Shown here: piece after piece, positions 49,772 to 57,307 of the stretch
Layout: every line of letters starts with the position of its first letter
Numbering within the stretch: the stretch's first letter is position 1
DNA from: Brevundimonas subvibrioides ATCC 15264
GTDB lineage: Bacteria > Pseudomonadota > Alphaproteobacteria > Caulobacterales > Caulobacteraceae
Length of the DNA stretch: 64,000 bases
NCBI RefSeq assembly: GCF_000144605.1
Contig: NC_014375.1
Coordinates: forward strand, 1,364,001 to 1,428,000
Direction: 5' to 3'
Made by a program: the position numbers and the translations under genes
The notes under the pieces: model-generated
Told to the model about the DNA's origin: nothing
Databases searched by the model: none
Seen by the model: only the letters and a program-made list of their open reading frames with translations

Positions 49772-51238
49772 GTGGACCTCGACGCCCTGCTGCTCTCGCG
49801 CCTGCAGTTCGCCTTCACCATCGCTTTTCACATCCTGTTCCCGGCCTTCACCATCGGGCTGGCGGCCTTTCTGGCTGTTCTGGAGGGGCTGTGGCTTTGG
49901 ACCAAGCGAGAGGCGTTCAAGACCCTTTACCTGTTCTGGGTGAAGATCTTCGCGCTCAGCTTCGGCATGGGAGTCGTCTCGGGCGTTGTGCTCAGCTACC
50001 AGTTCGGCACCAACTGGTCCGAGTTCATCCGCCTGACGGGCGGGGTGATCGGCCCACTGCTGGCCTATGAGGTCCTGACGGCCTTCTTCCTGGAAGCCTC
50101 ATTCCTCGGCGTCATGCTGTTCGGCTGGAAGAAGGTGGGGCCCAAACTCCACTTCGCATCGACCGTGCTGGTCGCGGTCGGCACGACCATCTCGGCCTTC
50201 TGGATCCTGTCGGCCAACAGCTGGATGCAGACCCCCCAGGGCTTCAAGATCATGGCCGACGGCACCTTCGAGGCCGTCGACTATATGGCGGTGATCTTCA
50301 ACCCCAGCCTGCCGTCGCGGCTGGCCCACATGCTGCTGGCGGCCTTCATCACCACGGGCCTCGTGGTCGGGGCGGCCTCGGCCTATCGGCTTCTCAAGGA
50401 ACGGGCCGCCGGCGTGAAGACCGAAGGCTGGACCGAGAGCCGGATCAGCCTCGTCATGGCCGTGGGCCTGCTGGCGGTTCTGGCCCCGCTGCAGCTGGTC
50501 GTCGGCCATGCCTCGGGTGAGGTCACGCACAAATACCAGCCGTCCAAGACCGCCGCGATCGAGGGGTATTGGGAGACCCGGGCCGACCAGCCCCTGCACC
50601 TGTTCGGCATCCCGGACCGCGAGGCGCAGAAGAACCATTTCGAGGTCTCGATCCCCGGCGTGGGCAACCTGATCCAGGGCGTGCCGAAGGATGAGGTGAT
50701 CAAGGGCCTGGACAGCTGGGCGCGCGAGGATCAGCCGCCGCCCTTCATTCCCTTCTTCGGCTTCCGGATCATGGTCGGGCTGGGGATCCTGATGATCGGC
50801 CTCGGCCTCTGGGGCGCGGTGCTGATCTGGAGGAAGCGGATCTTCGACAGTCCGTGGTTTCTGCGGTTCGCCGTGGCCATGGGGCCATCGGGGTTCATCG
50901 CCGTGCTGGCGGGCTGGATGGTGACCGAGGTCGGGCGCCAGCCGTGGGTGGTCTATGGCGTGCTGCGCACACGCGATGCGGTCTCGCCCGTCATCGCCAG
51001 CCAGGTCGCCACCTCCCTGATCGCCTATATCGTCGTCTATTCGATCGTCTTCACCGCCGGGGCCATCTTCATCCTGCGGCTGATGGCCGAAGGGCCGATC
51101 GCGGCGAAGGCGGAGCCGCCGCCGCGTGGCCAGCGACCGCCTGGAACGCCCATGGCCCAGGCCCCGGAGGATACATCGCCCGACGACGATACGCCTGACG
51201 ATACGGGTCCCGGCGGCCTGCGTGGAGCCGTGTCATGA
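49772..51238 (+). CDS. cydA: cytochrome bd-type (cyanide-insensitive) quinol oxidase subunit I
   Basis: 488 residues from a GTG after AGGA. N-terminal SRLQFAFTIAFHILFPAFTIGL carries the heme b595/d ligand His; GRQPWVVYGVLRTRDAVS is the conserved GRQPW motif. The periplasmic Q-loop is short, which puts it in the CioA-like class. The C-terminal extension (EPPPRGQRPPG, then an Asp-rich tail) is unusual and cytoplasmic or periplasmic low-complexity. It oxidises quinol and reduces oxygen without pumping. It overlaps cydB by four bases. Confidence 0.92.
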   Translation: MDLDALLLSRLQFAFTIAFHILFPAFTIGLAAFLAVLEGLWLWTKREAFKTLYLFWVKIFALSFGMGVVSGVVLSYQFGTNWSEFIRLTGGVIGPLLAYEVLTAFFLEASFLGVMLFGWKKVGPKLHFASTVLVAVGTTISAFWILSANSWMQTPQGFKIMADGTFEAVDYMAVIFNPSLPSRLAHMLLAAFITTGLVVGAASAYRLLKERAAGVKTEGWTESRISLVMAVGLLAVLAPLQLVVGHASGEVTHKYQPSKTAAIEGYWETRADQPLHLFGIPDREAQKNHFEVSIPGVGNLIQGVPKDEVIKGLDSWAREDQPPPFIPFFGFRIMVGLGILMIGLGLWGAVLIWRKRIFDSPWFLRFAVAMGPSGFIAVLAGWMVTEVGRQPWVVYGVLRTRDAVSPVIASQVATSLIAYIVVYSIVFTAGAIFILRLMAEGPIAAKAEPPPRGQRPPGTPMAQAPEDTSPDDDTPDDTGPGGLRGAVS

Positions 51239-52272
51239 CCCTCGACCTGCAACTGATCTGGGCCGGGCTGATCGCGGTCGCCGTGCTGCTGTATGTGACG
51301 CTCGACGGCTTCGATCTGGGCATCGGCATCCTGTTTCCCTTCGCGAAGTCGAAGGAAGAGCGGGACGTGATGATGAACACGATCGCCCCCGTCTGGGACG
51401 GCAATGAGACCTGGCTGGTGCTGGGGGGCGGGGGGCTGCTGGCCGCCTTCCCGCTGGCTTATTCGGTGCTGATGCCGGCCCTGTATCTGCCCATTCTGCT
51501 GATGCTGGCGGGGCTGATCCTGAGAGGGGTGGCGTTTGAGTTCCGCTTCCGCGCCCGCAACCGGGGGCGCAAATTCTGGACCCAGATGTTCTCCGGCGGC
51601 TCCATCCTGACGGCCGTGGCCCAGGGGCTGGTGCTGGGCGGTTTCATCCAGGGGGTGACGGTGCGCGAGGACCGCTTCGCCGGCGGGCCGTTCGACTGGT
51701 TCACGCCCTATACGCTGCTGGTCGCGGCGGGGCTGGTGGCCGGCTACGCCCTGCTGGGCGGGGCCTGGCTGATGATGAAGACCAAGGACAATCTGCACGG
51801 GGACGCCAAGCGCTGGACCAGCATCTCGTCGGTCGTGGTGACGGTTCTGCTGGTGGCGGTGAGTGTCGCCACCCTGCTGATCCATCCCCGGGTCGCGGCG
51901 CGCTGGGGTTTCGACCTTGGAGACGGGTTCGCCCTCGATGCCTCGGTCCTGATGCCACTGCTGCCCATCCCCCTGCTGGGACTGGCGGGGCTGGCGCTGG
52001 TGTGGGTGATGTCGCGCAGGGGCTCGCACCGGTGGCCCTTCGTGGGGGCCATTCTGGTCTTCCTGTCGGGCTATCTGGGGCTGGCGGTCGGGTTCGCCCC
52101 CTATGTGGTGCCCTATGCGCTGGACTTCCGTCAGGCGGCGGCCCCGGACAATGCGCTGGGCCTCATGCTGGTGGGGACGGTGGCCATCCTGCCGCTGATC
52201 CTGGCCTATACCGGCTGGGTCTACTGGGTGTTCCGCGGCAAGATCGACGAGGAGGCCGGCTATCATCATTGA
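51235..52272 (+). CDS. cydB: cytochrome bd-type quinol oxidase subunit II
   Basis: 345 residues, eight membrane helices with LDGFDLGIGILFPF and WDGNETWLVLGGGGLLAAFPLAYSV, all standard in CydB. The last 12 codons contain AGGAGG, used probably by the downstream DUF2474 gene. It is coupled to cydA. Confidence 0.92.
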   Translation: MTLDLQLIWAGLIAVAVLLYVTLDGFDLGIGILFPFAKSKEERDVMMNTIAPVWDGNETWLVLGGGGLLAAFPLAYSVLMPALYLPILLMLAGLILRGVAFEFRFRARNRGRKFWTQMFSGGSILTAVAQGLVLGGFIQGVTVREDRFAGGPFDWFTPYTLLVAAGLVAGYALLGGAWLMMKTKDNLHGDAKRWTSISSVVVTVLLVAVSVATLLIHPRVAARWGFDLGDGFALDASVLMPLLPIPLLGLAGLALVWVMSRRGSHRWPFVGAILVFLSGYLGLAVGFAPYVVPYALDFRQAAAPDNALGLMLVGTVAILPLILAYTGWVYWVFRGKIDEEAGYHH

Positions 52273-52414
52273 TCCCGTTCCCCCGCCCGAAGGCGACGAG
52301 GCGTCCGGGCCGCTGTGGAAGAAACTGGCCTGGTTCGTGGGGCTCTGCCTGGCCGGGTCGGTCAGCGTGGCCGCGGTCGCCTATGTGCTGCGGAGCTTGC
52401 CGTTCAGCGGCTGA
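52262..52414 (+). CDS. DUF2474 small membrane peptide with non-canonical start
   Basis: About 49-51 residues. The frame overlapping the cydB stop encodes DPVPPPEGDEASGPLWKKLAWF and then a membrane helix (GLCLAGSVSVAAVAYVL), a good match to DUF2474 proteins that follow cydAB in CIO operons. No ATG, GTG or TTG in this frame lies between the upstream open region and the conserved part. A perfect AGGAGG (52250-52255) stands 6, 9 and 12 bases before ATC, ATC and ATT codons (52262, 52265, 52268), so initiation at AUC or AUU is likely. It probably stabilises the oxidase like CydX. The start given is the upstream limit. Confidence 0.6.
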   Translation: MIIDPVPPPEGDEASGPLWKKLAWFVGLCLAGSVSVAAVAYVLRSLPFSG

Positions 52415-52420
52415 GGCGCG

Positions 52421-53224
52421 ATGATCGCGGCCATGTTGCATATCCTCGCCGCCGTCGCCCTGATCGTCCAGCAGACCGCGCCCGCCGCCGGCGGAACCGA
52501 CCTGACCCGGATGCTGAACGGCGCGCCGCCGGTCGCGACGTCCGCCCCGAGGCCCACAGCGCCGGCGACCCAGCCCGCGCCGCGTCCCGCGAACGCCCCG
52601 GCGACATCCGCGAGCGCCACACCGACGACCCGACCGGCGACAGCCCCGGTGGTCTCGTCCGGCACGACCCCGGTCGCGCCGGCGACCTCATCGGCGCCGG
52701 TCCGTGCCCCTGCGCCTTCGGGCACGACGGCGACGCCTCGACCCGCTCCCACGCCGGGACCCGCCAACCCGACCCCGACCACGACCCCGACCACGGCCCC
52801 CGCGCCCGCGCCCACCGGAGAGGCTGTCGTGGCGCCGGTCGAGCCGCCGCCGCCTGCACCGGTCGCGCTGGACGCCCGGGCCGTCGCGGCCCTGCCGTTC
52901 ACGGTCAGCCTGCCGACGGGGTTCTCGATCACCACGGGCCGGCCCGGGCCGGACTTCAATATCTATACGATCCGGCGGGGCGGGCAGCCGTTCGTGATGG
53001 TCTATGCCGGGTCGGCGTCGCAGTTCCCGATCTACTCGGGCGAGATGGTCGAGGCGGGCGGTCGGGCCTCGGTCGTGGCGAACGAGGAGGGACGCCGGGT
53101 CGCGCTGGAGCACCTGTTCACCCGCACTGCGGCCCCGACAGAGATCCACGTCTGGATCACCAGCCTGGACGGTGCTGACCGGCTGCTGGCCGAGCAGATC
53201 GGCCAGTCCGTGGACGCGCGCTAG
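52421..53224 (+). CDS. secreted protein with long Pro/Ala/Thr-rich linker
   Basis: 267 residues. A signal peptide (MIAAMLHILAAVALIVQQTAPAAG) and then about 120 residues of Ala, Pro and Thr (residues 35-145) lead to a compact C-terminal domain (about residues 150-267): ALPFTVSLPTGFSITTG, FVMVYAGSASQFP, and ALEHLFTRTAAPTEIHVWIT. The linker probably spans the periplasm or cell wall. I do not recognise the end domain. The polyproline stretches would need EF-P. It starts 6 bases after the DUF2474 stop. Confidence 0.65.
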   Translation: MIAAMLHILAAVALIVQQTAPAAGGTDLTRMLNGAPPVATSAPRPTAPATQPAPRPANAPATSASATPTTRPATAPVVSSGTTPVAPATSSAPVRAPAPSGTTATPRPAPTPGPANPTPTTTPTTAPAPAPTGEAVVAPVEPPPPAPVALDARAVAALPFTVSLPTGFSITTGRPGPDFNIYTIRRGGQPFVMVYAGSASQFPIYSGEMVEAGGRASVVANEEGRRVALEHLFTRTAAPTEIHVWITSLDGADRLLAEQIGQSVDAR

Positions 53225-53227
53225 ACG

Positions 53228-53632
53228 TCAGGCGCGGCGCACGACCGTGTCGGTGGTCCCGAGGCGGAGACCCCGCTTTCCGGCGAAGACCAGCACTTCC
53301 TGATCCTGCGCGGCGGCCCATCGACGGAGTTGCGCCTCGTAGGGCTCGCGTCGCCAGTCGTGGGGGCGGGAAGCGTCGCATTCGACGATGAGGCGCTGGC
53401 CGCCGTTCTCGCTGTGCAGGACGAATCCGGCGGTCGTGGGCTTCCAGGCCTCGTCGAGGGCCTCCGTCAGCAGCCACAGGCAGTTGAACACGCGGCAGTC
53501 CTGAGGCCGGTCGTCATAGATGGCGCACCCGCTCGTCTTGCCGAAATGGCGGCACCAGCGGCCCGCGGGCTTGTCGAGCGCGGTGACGCCCATCAGCTTG
53601 CAGCACAGGCCGCAGGTGCCGCAGGTCTTCAT
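53228..53632 (-). CDS. YkgJ-type Cys-cluster protein
   Basis: 134 residues. MKTCGTCGLCCKLMGV then WCRHFGKTSGCAIYDDRP-CR fits the YkgJ CxxCxxCC pattern, likely a metal or Fe-S binding site. The ATG overlaps the stop of the VOC gene (ATGA). Unknown role. Convergent with the Pro-rich protein gene, three bases apart. Confidence 0.8.
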   Translation of the reverse strand: MKTCGTCGLCCKLMGVTALDKPAGRWCRHFGKTSGCAIYDDRPQDCRVFNCLWLLTEALDEAWKPTTAGFVLHSENGGQRLIVECDASRPHDWRREPYEAQLRRWAAAQDQEVLVFAGKRGLRLGTTDTVVRRA

Positions 53633-53973
53633 CCGTTCTCGGACCAGACGGCGAGTTCGTTGCCGGACGGGTCGACGAAGTGGAAGCGCCGCCCGCCGGG
53701 GAAGGCATAGACCGGCTTGATGATCCGGCCGCCCGCCGCCTCGACCTTCGCCAGCATGGCCTCGAGGTCGTGGGCATAGAGGATGGGCAGGGGGGCCTTG
53801 GTCCGGTCCGCCGCGTCGGCGTCGAAGCCGCCGTCGAGGCCCGCGTCGAAGGCGGCGTAGCTGGGGCCGTAGTCCTGGAAGACCCAGCCGAAGGCGGCCT
53901 CGTAGAAGGCCTTCGTCTCCGGCAGGCCGGTGGCCGGCAGCTCCAGGTAGTCGAGTTTTCCGTCGCTTCGCAT
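53629..53973 (-). CDS. VOC-family protein (glyoxalase/bleomycin resistance fold)
   Basis: 114 residues with two betaalphabetabetabeta units: LDYLELPATGLPETKAFYEAAFGW and then MLAKVEAAGGRIIKPVYAFPGGRRFHFVDPSGNELAVW. The last strand has the DPSGNELAVW typical of VOC domains. It probably binds a metal and a small ligand; substrate unknown. The Fur-like site at 54040 lies 67 bases upstream of its start but in a divergent position. Confidence 0.85.
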   Translation of the reverse strand: MRSDGKLDYLELPATGLPETKAFYEAAFGWVFQDYGPSYAAFDAGLDGGFDADAADRTKAPLPILYAHDLEAMLAKVEAAGGRIIKPVYAFPGGRRFHFVDPSGNELAVWSENG

Positions 53974-54011
53974 GGTTCGTGATCCGTTGTTGGAAGCCGC
54001 CGGGACGAGAC

Positions 54012-54061
54012 TTGCCACCTCGGCGACTCGGGCGCAATGTTGCGAACCATTCTCATTCGCA
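54012..54061 (+). promoter_or_regulatory. promoter and Fur-like operator upstream of the 34-residue ORF
   Basis: TTGCCA (54012-54017) and CAATGT (54035-54040) are 17 bases apart. The operator TGCGAA-N9-TTCGCA (54041-54061) has perfect 6-bp arms and centre CCATTCTCA; read backwards it contains TGAGAATGG, a Fur-like core. The 22-base pattern TTGCGA-N4-TTCTC-N4-GCA (54040-54061) is identical to the site before bfd. The Shine-Dalgarno of the small ORF begins at its last base. Confidence 0.5.
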
Positions 54062-54071
54062 GGAAGAGCCG

Positions 54072-54176
54072 ATGATCATTCTGACCGCCGGAGGGGAGGC
54101 CCTGATCCGTCTGCTGCGGGTCGACAGTCGCCCGGTGTTGCTTCCGCCGCCGAAGCCGCCCGTGCCTAGGCGCTGA
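54072..54176 (+). CDS. short Fur-associated ORF, 34 residues
   Basis: An ATG with AGGAAGAG five bases upstream opens MIILTAGGEALIRLLRVDSR followed by a Pro-rich basic end (PPPKPPVPRR). It does not resemble HemP. The good ribosome site and the Fur-like operator directly upstream argue for a real iron-responsive peptide. Its stop overlaps the end of the convergent esterase gene by 11 bases. Confidence 0.45.
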   Translation: MIILTAGGEALIRLLRVDSRPVLLPPPKPPVPRR

Positions 54177-55161
54177 GCCAGCCGTTGCGCGCGCCGAAGG
54201 CCCGGACCAGATCTGGCCAGACGGCGGCCGGCCTGCCCGAGATCAGGCGGATGCCGAAACCGTGTCCGCCTTCCTGGAACAGATGCGCCTCGCTGGTGAC
54301 GCGGGCGGTCCGCAGGGTCGCCAGCAGGTTCAGGCTGTTCTCGACGACGACGGCCGGGTCGTCGATGGCGTGGATCAGGACGGTCGGGCCGACGCCGGTC
54401 CAGTCCATCCGCTCCAGCGACCAGGCGGCGATCTGTTCGGGGGTCGGGGTCGGCCCCAGCAGCTGTTCGCGCGATCCGGCGTGGACGAAGGGGTCGGCCA
54501 TGGTGGCGACGGGGTAGAGCAGGACGTTCAGGTCGGGGCGGAAGGATGCGGCGTCGGCGGCATCGACCGGCGCATAGGTCGCGTCGCGCCGGGCGGCGAG
54601 CAGGCCCGCCAGATGGCCCCCGGCCGAGGCCCCCAGGCTGGCGATGCGGTCAGGATCGATGCCGTAGTCGGCGGCGTTGGCGCGGATCAGGCGCAGGGCC
54701 CGCTGCGCGTCCTGCAGCGGCGCGTCCGGACCGGCGGTCCAACCGTCGGCGGGCAGGCGATAGCGGAGCACGAAACAGGTGACCCCGGCAGCGGCGAAGA
54801 CCCGCGCCACGTCCATCCCCTCCTTGTCCACGACGGCCCATCTGTAGCCGCCGCCCGGGATCAGCAGCAGAGCGGCACCGTTGGGGCGCTCGGGCCGCAT
54901 GACCGTCAGGATCGGGTCCGTCGTGTACTGGGCGAAGCGGTCGTGGAACGCGGGATCGGTCGAGCGTTCGGGTACGATCGCCGTGACGGTGACGTTCTCG
55001 CCGCCCGGTGCCCCGTTGGGCCACAGCTGGACGACCTCGGTGGGATCGGGCGGAGCGACGGCCGGTATCTGGGCCGCAGCCGACGCCGATACCGGTGTCA
55101 GGGCCGGAGCTGCGGAGGCGAGGGCGGCGACGCCCAGAAGGGTGCGGCGATCCAGGGTCAT
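54166..55161 (-). CDS. Tat-exported alpha/beta hydrolase (esterase)
   Basis: 331 residues. The N-terminus DRRTLLGVAALASAAPALTP is a twin-arginine signal. The core is the BD-FAE/Abhydrolase_3 type: LLIPGGGYRWAVVDKEG (oxyanion), LGASAGGHLAGLLAA with the nucleophile Ser (about residue 186), LIHAIDDPAV with Asp, and EGGHGFG with His. Probably acts on acetylated or feruloylated plant polysaccharide in the periplasm. Its start is 4 bases after the thiolase stop, so they may share a message. Confidence 0.85.
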   Translation of the reverse strand: MTLDRRTLLGVAALASAAPALTPVSASAAAQIPAVAPPDPTEVVQLWPNGAPGGENVTVTAIVPERSTDPAFHDRFAQYTTDPILTVMRPERPNGAALLLIPGGGYRWAVVDKEGMDVARVFAAAGVTCFVLRYRLPADGWTAGPDAPLQDAQRALRLIRANAADYGIDPDRIASLGASAGGHLAGLLAARRDATYAPVDAADAASFRPDLNVLLYPVATMADPFVHAGSREQLLGPTPTPEQIAAWSLERMDWTGVGPTVLIHAIDDPAVVVENSLNLLATLRTARVTSEAHLFQEGGHGFGIRLISGRPAAVWPDLVRAFGARNGWLSA

Positions 55162-55165
55162 GGCG

Positions 55166-56347
55166 TCAGGCGAGCTCGACCGCGAGGGCGACCGCTTCGC
55201 CACCGCCGATGCACAGCGACGCCATGCCCTTCGACTGGCCGCGGGCCTGCAGGGCCGCGATCAGGGTCGTCAGGACGCGCGCGCCGGAGGCCCCGATCGG
55301 ATGGCCGAGCGCCGTGGCGCCGCCGTTCACGTTCAGCTTCGCGTGGTCGATGCCCATCTCCTGCATCGCGATCATGGGGACCACGGCGAAGGCTTCGTTG
55401 ATCTCCCACAGGTCGACGTCCTCGACGCTCCAGCCGGCCTTCTTCAGCGCCTTCTGCATCGCCGGAACGGGCGCGGTGGTGAACAGGCCCGGCTCATGGG
55501 CGTGGGCGGCGTGGCTGACGATCCGGGCCACCACAGGCAGGTTCAGCGCCCTGGCCACGCTTTCGCGGGTCATCACGAGCGCGGCCGCGCCGTCCGAGAT
55601 GGACGAGGCGTTGGCGGCGGTGATGGTGCCGTCCTTGCTGAACGCAGGTTTCAGGGTCGGGATCTTCTCCGGCATGGCCTTGCCGGGCTGTTCGTCCTGG
55701 CTGACCGTCACGGTGCCCTTGCGGCCCGCGACCTCGACGGGGGTGATCTCGGCCTCGAAGGCCCCGGACTCGATCGCCTTCAGCGCGCGGCTGAGGCTTT
55801 CGAGGGCATAGGCGTCCTGCGCCTCGCGCGTGAACTGATAGGTCTGGGCCGAGTCCTCGGCGAAATTGCCCATCAGCTTGCCGGGCGTATAGGCGTCCTC
55901 CAGCCCGTCCATATACATGCTGTCGACGATGACATCGTGGCCGATGCGGGCCCCGCCACGATGCTTGGTCATCAGGTAGGGGGCACCGGTCATCGACTCC
56001 ATGCCGCCCGCGACGATGATGTCGGCGGACCCGGCGGCGAGGCTGTCGGAGGCCATCATCACCGCCTGCAGGCCCGATCCGCACATCTTGTTGACGGTCG
56101 TCGCCTCGACGTGCTGGCCGAGGCCGGCCCCGATGGCGGCCTGACGCGCCGGCGCCTGGCCGAGACCGGCGGGCAGGACGCAGCCCATGTAGATCTGTTC
56201 GATCTTGGCCGGATCGAGACCGGCCCGTTCGACGGCGGCCTTGACCGCGGTGGCCCCGAGCTCGGTCGCCTTGACGCCGCTCAGCGCGCCCTGGAAGCCG
56301 CCCATCGGCGTGCGGGCGAAGGAGACGATGACGACGGGATCGGACAT
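55166..56347 (-). CDS. acetyl-CoA C-acetyltransferase (thiolase)
   Basis: 393 residues. Nucleophile Cys in NKMCGSGLQAVMMA (about residue 89), NEAFAVVP, GHPIGASGAR with His, and CIGGGEA with the second Cys. It makes or breaks acetoacetyl-CoA, in ketone or PHB metabolism. Its upstream region contains a G15 tract 57 bases from the start and a large palindromic element. Confidence 0.93.
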   Translation of the reverse strand: MSDPVVIVSFARTPMGGFQGALSGVKATELGATAVKAAVERAGLDPAKIEQIYMGCVLPAGLGQAPARQAAIGAGLGQHVEATTVNKMCGSGLQAVMMASDSLAAGSADIIVAGGMESMTGAPYLMTKHRGGARIGHDVIVDSMYMDGLEDAYTPGKLMGNFAEDSAQTYQFTREAQDAYALESLSRALKAIESGAFEAEITPVEVAGRKGTVTVSQDEQPGKAMPEKIPTLKPAFSKDGTITAANASSISDGAAALVMTRESVARALNLPVVARIVSHAAHAHEPGLFTTAPVPAMQKALKKAGWSVEDVDLWEINEAFAVVPMIAMQEMGIDHAKLNVNGGATALGHPIGASGARVLTTLIAALQARGQSKGMASLCIGGGEAVALAVELA

Positions 56348-56403
56348 GGAGCGGCTCTCGGTTTCGATGGGGTGGATGTAGCGCCGGGGAAAGGGGATTG
56401 CGA

Positions 56404-56571
56404 GGGGGGGGGGGGGGGAGTCCGGCCCTCCCTCCCCCTCGGGGGAGAGCAGATCGCGAAGCGATCGGGTGGGGGCGGCAAGGCGAGACGGAAAAGATCG
56501 GTGTCCGGGTTGCCTTGCCCTCCCCACCGGGTCTCCGCTGCGCTCCGACCACCCTCCCCGATCGGGGAGGG
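56404..56571. repeat. G15 tract and composite palindromic (REP-like) element
   Basis: 56404-56418 is 15 consecutive G. From 56426 a set of nested inverted repeats follows: CTCCCCCTCGGGGGAG-type, GATCGC-GAA-GCGATC, a long pair between GGTGGGGGCGGCAAGGC and GCCTTGCCCTCCCCACC, and CCCTCCCCGATCGGGGAGGG (56552-56571). No gene is present in 56348-56578. The unit looks like a non-coding mobile or structural repeat of this genus. Confidence 0.6.
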
Positions 56572-56578
56572 AGAACCT

Positions 56579-57157
56579 TTACCCCTTGGCCGACTCGAAC
56601 ACCCGGAACGTGCCCGCCCTGGACGGGCCGAGGTGCGGGGGGCGGACGCGCTCGTCCAGCCAGGCGGCCCAGTCGTCGGGGGCGACGACGGCGGGCTGGC
56701 GGTCGTAGGTGCCGACGATGTCGGGGCCGGCGTCCACGGTCAAAAGACTGAAGCGGGGGCCCTCCGACGTCGCCTTGCACAGGGCGGCGAAGGTGATGAA
56801 GTCGTGGTCCAGAGGCGCGATCGTCCACTTCGTCTTGGGGTATTTCGTGCCGGTGTATTCGTAGAACCAGCTGGCGGGGACCAGGGCCCGGCCCGAAGTG
56901 AAGCTGCGGCCCTCGCTGCGCATGTTGATCAGCAGCGGCCGTTTCGGCGCGGACGGCGGCAGGCCCCAGCGGACGCTCGTCAGGGCGGCCTGTCCGGTTC
57001 CGTCGCCCCGGATCAGCAGGGCCGGATCGGTCGGGCGAACGGACTCCGTCGGCTCGGCGTTCGGCATGCCTTCAGGAAAGATCAGGGGGATCGCGGCATC
57101 GGCGAAGCTGTCCATCAGCGTGGCCGGCGACACCTTCATCGCATAGTTGTTGCACAT
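56579..57157 (-). CDS. SRAP (HMCES/YedK-like) abasic-site protein
   Basis: 192 residues. Cys2 (MCNNYA) is the residue that links to abasic DNA in this family. WFYEY with the conserved Glu and MRSEGRSF with the Asn/Arg-type positions also fit. The motif near residue 155, normally YHDRQ or IHDRMP, reads TYDRQ with the His missing. The domain is otherwise complete. It would protect single-stranded abasic sites by a DNA-protein crosslink. It stands directly after the palindromic element. Confidence 0.8.
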   Translation of the reverse strand: MCNNYAMKVSPATLMDSFADAAIPLIFPEGMPNAEPTESVRPTDPALLIRGDGTGQAALTSVRWGLPPSAPKRPLLINMRSEGRSFTSGRALVPASWFYEYTGTKYPKTKWTIAPLDHDFITFAALCKATSEGPRFSLLTVDAGPDIVGTYDRQPAVVAPDDWAAWLDERVRPPHLGPSRAGTFRVFESAKG

Positions 57158-57175
57158 CTTTGGGGGCTCCTTCGG

Positions 57176-57307
57176 AGCGCGCTACCGCTCGACGCGCGGC
57201 GTGTCGCTACTTGAGCGCATGATGTTCCGAAGCGCTACGCCCGGAGCGCGGTTCCGCGCTACTTGAGCGACGGGTGTTCAGGAGCGCTACCGCTCGACGC
57301 GCGGCAT
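57176..57307. repeat. duplicated gene-end segment with CTACTTGAGCG motifs
   Basis: CGCTACTTGAGCGC (57205-57218) and GCGCTACTTGAGCG (57256-57269) are two near-copies. The end of the thioesterase gene (57283-57307) is repeated at 57176-57202 as GCTACCGCTCGACGCGCGGC with two or three changes. The core is shared with the phage repeats at 14691 and 14859, where GCTGCTTGAG replaces GCTACTTGAG. Confidence 0.5.

Noticed and set aside
54881..57214. 777-codon + strand ORF
   Set aside because: It is the antisense of esterase, thiolase and SRAP genes, all with strong family motifs on the reverse strand. High GC leaves antisense frames open.
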